A stretch of DNA of 64,000 nucleotides, from the NCBI GenBank assembly GCA_020091685.1, contig CM034613.1, positions 20,832,059 through 20,896,058 of the forward strand, read 5' to 3'. Below, in pieces: positions 58,683-64,000 of this stretch; positions within the stretch are counted from its first letter, which is position 1, and each line of letters starts with the position of its first letter. A program made the translations under genes and the position numbers. The stretch comes from Lutjanus erythropterus (Eukaryota > Chordata > Actinopteri > Lutjaniformes > Lutjanidae). The notes under the pieces were generated by a model. The model did not search any database. It was given only the letters and a program-made list of their open reading frames with translations, and had not been told where the DNA came from.

Positions 58683-59865
58683 CAGAGGTTCTAGTTTGTT
58701 TGTTTGTTTGCTTTTTAAAAATCAGCCAAGGGCCGCTTACAAGATGAAAAATATATTAGGGACCCCCTCATGTAGGTCTTTTTTTTTTTTTTTTTTTTAC
58801 ACCTTTACTTAGTTATGTCAAAAAAAACCCCACAATATTTGCACCATGTCTAAACAAAATACTAACATACATGTACGTTAAGAGAGTGTATTTGTGTTTC
58901 ATTCTTAGTGCATACATAAAATATAATGAGGATTGATTATTGTAAATAATATACAATAAAAAAAACTAGTTGAACTAGTTGTCAATAAATAACAACTGCT
59001 AAAAGTAGGGCTGTGATAATAACCACAGTACCACGGTCGTGTGATGCCTACTGCAGGGTTGAGTTTATTACAGTCTTCACTGCAAATTTTATTTTCAAAG
59101 GTCAATCTCATGTCGAGATCAGCACATGGATCTATGAATCCATGCTGTCACTCACACTCACACTCACACACACACCAGGAATACAGCCTCCGATTGGTTG
59201 ACAGATTCAACCCAGGGCATCTTGGGATTGCCGGAGGGTGGCTAACAACATGCTGACAACCATTTTCATCACGGAAAAATGGATAAATAACTACAGAAGA
59301 CATTCAGTGTTGGGTTTATCATTATGGATTTATTTTACCACATCTCCAAAAAAAATGATGCTGCACTTCAAGGCTGGATTACAACGTTTCTGACAGGGAT
59401 ACGATCGCACGGTCAAGACCATCAGACTTTTCTTGGTGTTGAGAAGCTACAGTGTTTCTTAACTGACAGACAGTAACCTGCACTGTACATTTGCTGCCAG
59501 ACTAACAGCTTACTACCAAATTTAAGTTTCTGCTCCACTATGAGCTGCTCCATCACTCAGTCTGCTGATCGCTCACCTATGTCTATGAAAGTTTGCTTCA
59601 TTATCATTATTTTTATGACCGACTGGAAGTGTGTGGTGGTGTCTGTATCTGCAGAAGCTCTGCCCTCTGCCTGTATTTCCTTATTTTGCTGTGCTTGGAA
59701 TACTAAGCCAACCCAAAACACTGCTACATGATGTCCTGGCATCTTTCTGGTGCATTTACGAACAGCTCGGACAAATCCTACCGATTCTACCTTTAAATGA
59801 ATCAATCTGAAAACTTTTCACAGATCCCCTGGCAGAGTGTCACAGACCCCTATTTGAGAACCACT
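58683..59865. mobile_element. Composite hAT-type region
   Basis: The right end is clear: CACAGACCCCTATTTGAGAACCACTG (59840-59865), reverse complement CAGTGGTTCTCAAATAGGGG, a familiar fish hAT terminus. A candidate left end is CAGAGGTTCTAGTTTG (58683). A second element may be nested inside: AGGGCTGTGATAATAACCAC at 59008 and CCTCCGATTGGTTGACAGAT at 59188 recall another fish repeat. A T20 run lies at 58779-58798. The left border and nesting are uncertain. Confidence 0.45.
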
Positions 59866-61388
59866 GCTGTAGATGGTCTGCATGTGTGATTTAGCGCATA
59901 AATCATTGAGATGGTCCCTGGATGTGCTTTCGGGGTGTTCTGAAGAAAAAAAAAAAAAAAAAAGAAGGCCAAGGTCTGAAGGAGGCAATCCATTGCTTTA
60001 TGACAGTGTTCGGAGGCAGGGGCTGGGACCTTTTCAGAGATGTGATACACATGCATGTCTCAAAGGCAAAGTGAGATGGAAAAGAGCGCTCAGTGTTGGG
60101 AAAAAAAAAAAATTACTGAAATTGCTTGGCCAGCACAACTCAAGGCCAAAATCTCCTTAATCATGGAATAAGGACGGTTCCGAAAAAGACAGCGTAATAT
60201 TCCTGCATAAAAACTGCCCTCCTCTGCCTCGCTTGGTGACCCACTCGCACAATACATTCACCTGACGACACACACTCATCTCATCCTCTGCTGTAAGTCT
60301 TCCCAGAAATTAATACACCCCTCACACATGCTCAGTCTGCCTTAAAAATACAGCCAAGAATGCTGCAGTGCGCCAAGTAACTAGCTAAACAAACAAAGTA
60401 AATACACTGATAATGCCGATGATAACATCCAAGGCGAAATGAAAGGATGAAGGTCAGTAATTGAGAGAAGGTGGGGAGATAGAAGCATGGTGTGGTTTGT
60501 TTTTCTCCTGGCAGGGGTCCATCTGGGCGCGTGCGGCGGGCTCCGGGGCGGTGTAGGAGCACGTCTGTGCAGAGGTTAAGAAAAGCAATTAATCCACAGC
60601 GGAGATAATCAAAGGAACCTCCCCCTCTAGACACCTTGGTGGGGGAGGAAGAGACAGAGAGAGAGAAGGGAGGAGAGAGAAACGGAGAGACAGACAGAGA
60701 GGAAGATGGGAAAATACTTGTTTACAGGCACTGCTGGCACGATCAAAAGCACAGGGGTTCAGCTCTGCCACCGGGGCCCTCCGTTTCAGGTGGAATTGAT
60801 AACACTTCAGATGTACAATTCAATGTTTGTGAGAGTACTTTTACCTCCCGGTGAGAAGGCAAGGATTTTTCACAGTCTAAGCTGCATTTCCTTTCATCTC
60901 AGATTTTGCAAGGTATCAACAGATTGTCAATGTGAGGAAGACATTTTTCCCACACATAATCAAAGAATGTAGTCTGGTGGTGCCGGCGCTCCCTCTGCGA
61001 GAAGGCTAGAAAACAAGATTAATATCTCTGGAAACTAATATTGTGATTACGTTAATTTATCTGTGAAACAAGCACCTCACAGGGACATGACAAAGACTGG
61101 AAATTAACCTGAAAGATATTCCATCAAAGTACACCAACACTATTTATATTCTCTCTCTCTCTCTAAACTAATGTACAGTGTGTATTCCTCTGTGGTGGTG
61201 CGGTAAAAAGGCCTCTCCTGCTGAAAATATTAGATTTAACTAATGACATGACTAATTTTATAATTCAACGGGAAATCAAAGCTTGTTGCTCCCTCTGGTG
61301 GTTCACATCCCCCACTGGAATTGAAATAAAGTATTATCTGAGAACATGCATTTATATTTATGATGTGATCAACAACCCTGCTTTAGTG
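59866..61388. other. Intergenic DNA with purine-rich stretch
   Basis: An A-run lies at 59945-59962. 60635-60705 is GA-rich. 60720-61300 is moderately complex (GATTACGTTAATTTATC near 61045). Frames up to 100 codons lack domains. Direct 16-bp copies of the 61802 junction begin at about 61372 (see the adjacent element). Confidence 0.3.
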
Positions 61389-61802
61389 TAAGGCTGTTAA
61401 AAGCATCAGTACTTTTTCAATACATATTTAGAACAATATTAACATTTGATAGTACTGACAGTATCCAAGCTATAAAAAACAAGATATACAAGGGCTCATT
61501 TACATGACAAAACATGAAAAGCATATAAGATAATAAAGTATTACATATATAAAAACAAACAGGACATTAAGATCAGTTTAGTCTTTACTGTTTTGCCTGA
61601 AATTTGTATTGCAACAGAACCAAGAACTGTTCAGCACTGTGTGCAGGTTGCTATTTTAAAACAAAAAGCAGGAAATTATTCTCATTTGGGCGCCTACTAG
61701 GACCTTTTTCTTTTTGCAGCGGTATCAAAAGCAGTATCAGTTATCCTTCTTTTATACTAGTATTGTATCAAAGTTTGAAAAGCCGGTATTGTGACAACCC
61801 TG
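61389..61802 (-). mobile_element. hAT-type element, CAGGGTTGTCACAATACCGG family
   Basis: On the minus strand it begins CAGGGTTGTCACAATACCGG; on the plus strand it begins TAAGGCTGTTAAAAGCATCA, so the ends are partial inverted repeats. Flanks CTTTAGTG (61381-61388) and CTTTAGTC (61803-61810) agree at 7 of 8, as expected of hAT. Repeated GTATC/GTACT words in the interior fit the family. A 90-codon frame inside is not a transposase. Confidence 0.7.
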
Positions 61803-62029
61803 CTTTAGTCTCGGCCGAGACACCCTGCCCATCTCCTCTCCTTTGTGCTCCTACTGCGGCGTTAAATCTTTAAGAATGACCAAGGAGAGCGACAACCAAA
61901 GACAGCATCACACTCGGGCACTGGCATGTCGGTATATATGTTGGTATGATGCTGCGGTTTGAATTATTTAAAATCATGTCAAAGTCATGATTGGCTGAAA
62001 AAACCCCGTTGTCCTTCCTCTCTATTCTC

Positions 62030-62300
62030 TCCAATTCAATGCCTATACTTTGTCATAATTTTACCAAAATGGATATCAATAAAATTACAGTATTTACAAA
62101 ACGTATAGGTAATTTGCAAGAGAGTTGCTGGAATCAAATTCAGAATGAGTGTATTTACAAAATATCAGTCATTAAATATCTTTTCTTTGCACTGTATTCA
62201 ATTAAATATTACATTTAAAAGTTTTTACAAATCATCACATTCTGTTTTCTATTTATTTTTTTTAACACGATGTCCCAACTTTTGTGAAACTAGGGTTGGA
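62030..62300. mobile_element. Right part of a common fish inverted-repeat element
   Basis: ATCATCACATTCTGTTTTCTA, then TTTTTTTAACACGATGTCCC and AACTTTTGTGAAACTAGGGTTGG, match as I recall the terminus CAACCCCAATTCCAAAAAAGTTGGGAC read inverted. The left terminus was not found; the element seems truncated or rearranged near 62030. Confidence 0.5.
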
Positions 62301-63640
62301 ACTTTCAGGATGTGTTGTTTCTAAGGTTCTCGGTTACTTGACACAAGTGGCGCATCTTGTAATATTGCATTTCATATTTTTATCTGCAGGTGAAAAGTAA
62401 AACGTCACATCACGTTTTCAATTACATACATTAAAGTCACAAGTCTGATACAGTGTGTGACTGTCTACGGCTACACGTTCTTTAACGTGTCAAAGGTTTC
62501 CACCGTCATGCGACACTAAATACAATTTTAAAAAGTCAGGACATATTGGCACAAATATTATATAAAATAAACAGTTTGGAGGTGATGCAGGACATTTTGT
62601 ATTTATGTAACGGTCCATCGTCTCTGTGTGACACATACAACAGTAACCCACAAAAACACTGCATTTGAGAACTAAAGCACCAAGAGCACTAACACTTTAA
62701 CAAGAGCCAAAATGCAGCTATATGTTGACTTTAGACTATGTAAACATCATGCAGCAAAAACTCACTGGCAGACGGTTAGCAGGTCAGCAGTGAATAAGTG
62801 GCGCCACTTTCACAAAGTCTTGATTAGATAATTACCCATCCATATCTTGGCAATATGTTGCAGGGGAACAACACGCTTCTCATTAAAGCGCCGACAGGCC
62901 CTGCTCCTGCGGGCTGCTATCAAAAGCAAGGTGTTCAGCAGGCACACACTTGTTGATTGAAAACAAAGAGATGTGCCAACATGGAGATTAGATATAGTCC
63001 TTTGGGGGTAGTTGTGAGAGGTGGGAGCAGTTTTAGGTACACAGAGAAGATCACGGACTGAAGCCATGACAAACAGTAAGTGAGTTTCTGGGACGTGGAA
63101 AAAGTAATTTGACTTTCCTGCATTGAATGACCAGCTCACCTTTTGGAGAAAACCATGAGTCTAAAAAACATGGCATAACTCAACCCACAGTCAATCACAA
63201 CTTTTTATATCCTGCGCCACCTCAGAAAATACTGAGCTCTTTAAAGCGCCACCTTACTGCTTTGTGGCGTTCAGTGGCAGCAGGTGCTGTGGACACTTCG
63301 CCGGCGCTTCTTAACTAGCCACTATATCAGTTGTGCTTGATTCACTCTTGTGCACTTCATTTTTAACACAGCTGCTTGAAATATTCTCCCCCTCATCTAC
63401 ATGTCTCCTCGTAATAGGTTTCCATGTGATGCCACACTTGCAGTGTTTTTGAGGTATTTCTTTTCAGTCTCCTTATTTTTCCCTGCTTGCCATCTTGCTG
63501 TTAGTTTAGCTCATAACTACTGGTAGTCGTGGATGATGTACGCAGCCTGTGCATGACTGTAACTACACAGCAGGCTGATACTGAAACCTAAATACAGGAA
63601 AGACAAATCACATTTTTACTTTTAGTACAAACTGCGGCTG
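62301..63640. other. Intergenic DNA, nothing specific recognised
   Basis: Unique sequence of mixed texture. 62800-63130 is more complex (CTTGATTAGATAATTACCC near 62818) with a 109-codon minus-strand frame that has no domain. No transposon end or exon was seen. Confidence 0.3.
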
Positions 63641-63960
63641 CTCTTACAAAGTGTGTACGGTTGCATACAGCACGCATACAATTGGGACGTACTACTTCCT
63701 CCTAACACTGTGCCTTGAACTTTGACCCTCTTGCTCACACACCCGTCACAGGGGATTGTGGGTCAGAGTAGCCACAAAAGCATGCTGGCTTGCAGAATGC
63801 AAAATGTGACATCCTGCTACTTTTTGCATACTGCATTTGACATACTATTTATAATAAATCTTATTTGGGTTTGCTACAACAGAAGTAGTATGGTAGTATG
63901 GGTACTAGAACACACAGCTGGGGACTATATGATATGTTGCTGATAGTTAGAACAGTATCA
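63641..63960. mobile_element. Probable fragment of an interspersed fish repeat
   Basis: CAGAATGCAAAATGTGACAT, then ACTTTTTGCATACTGCATTTG and GTAGTATGGTAGTATGGGTA, recall repeats with TTTGCATACT and AGTATGGTAGTATG words in fish. Ends not seen; the window stops shortly after. Confidence 0.4.
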
Positions 63961-64000
63961 GACATGACACTGATAAGATGCCACTTCATAACACCTGTGG

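Noticed and set aside
1-64000. Endogenous retrovirus, LTR retrotransposon, Polinton or LINE copies
   Set aside because: No paired long terminal repeats, no reverse transcriptase, integrase or capsid-like motifs in any frame. Elements seen are short DNA transposons. Very old fragments below recognition cannot be excluded.
1-64000. CRISPR array, operons, ribosome binding sites, bacterial insertion sequences
   Set aside because: The sequence is vertebrate-like intergenic DNA; no regularly spaced repeats with unique spacers and no prokaryotic gene structure.
1-64000. tRNA genes or tRNA-derived SINEs
   Set aside because: No A-box and B-box pair with correct spacing was found by eye. GGTTCGG words near 4392 and 18287 lack the rest of the pattern.

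Overview
The window reads as a non-coding, repeat-rich stretch of a vertebrate genome, most likely a spiny-rayed (percomorph) ray-finned fish. The base for this is recall, not a search: many short non-autonomous DNA transposons match families I know from percomorph intergenic DNA. They include hAT-type elements beginning TAGGGCTGCAACTA or CAGTGTTTCTCAATCCTGG, TTAA-flanked elements beginning AGGGACAG, and elements beginning AAAGGACCAGTGTGTAGG. No operon structure, no long open frame, no rRNA or tRNA gene and no convincing coding exon was seen. The longest open frames (about 100 to 181 codons) are dispersed, low in complexity, or lie in repeats, and fit chance. The stretch is best described as a gene desert or part of a very large intron.

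Two kinds of DNA alternate. The first is mobile-element debris. Well-bounded copies lie at 5204-5760, 8454-9266, 11675-12282, 13746-14680, 21452-22090, 24521-25113, 26868-27066, 33016-33313, 43771-44378, 46584-46743, 55124-55455 and 61389-61802. Degraded or partial pieces lie at 9490-10310, 19695-20080, 29919-30190, 35560-36085, 49705-50050, 51064-53027, 57025-57665, 58683-59865 and 62030-62300. Several are nested, which gives a local order of insertion. The best-supported copy is the 160-bp hAT element at 46584-46743, with a perfect 8-bp target duplication.

The second kind is low-repeat, mixed-composition sequence with many TAATTA, ATCAAAG, TTTGCATAAT and CAATTA words. The main blocks are 390-1410, 3060-5170, 7030-7410, 11110-11560, 12620-13620, 14690-16090, 16440-16700, 17800-19100, 20340-21330, 25250-26700, 28640-29230, 31100-32100, 33760-34140, 36200-38230, 39330-40080, 42030-42720, 44560-45600, 50250-50960, 53300-54160 and 55500-56800. 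This texture is typical of gene deserts around vertebrate developmental regulators, where conserved non-coding enhancers cluster. Conservation cannot be seen in one sequence, so each block is only a candidate.

Simple repeats include a (GT)n at 37421-37464, a (CTC)n at 25856-25883, a 30-T run at 49079-49108, C-runs at 35082 and 53902, and G-rich tracts at 37675 and 38551. No LTR element, endogenous retrovirus, Polinton or toxin gene was recognised. I found no clear previously undescribed biological system. The structures most worth a second look are the tandem repeat split at its TTAA junction by an element (43667-44484), the nested long-inverted-repeat element at 13.7-14.7 kb, three copies of an unclassified family at 9.5, 19.7 and 57.3 kb, and two sharp palindromes.
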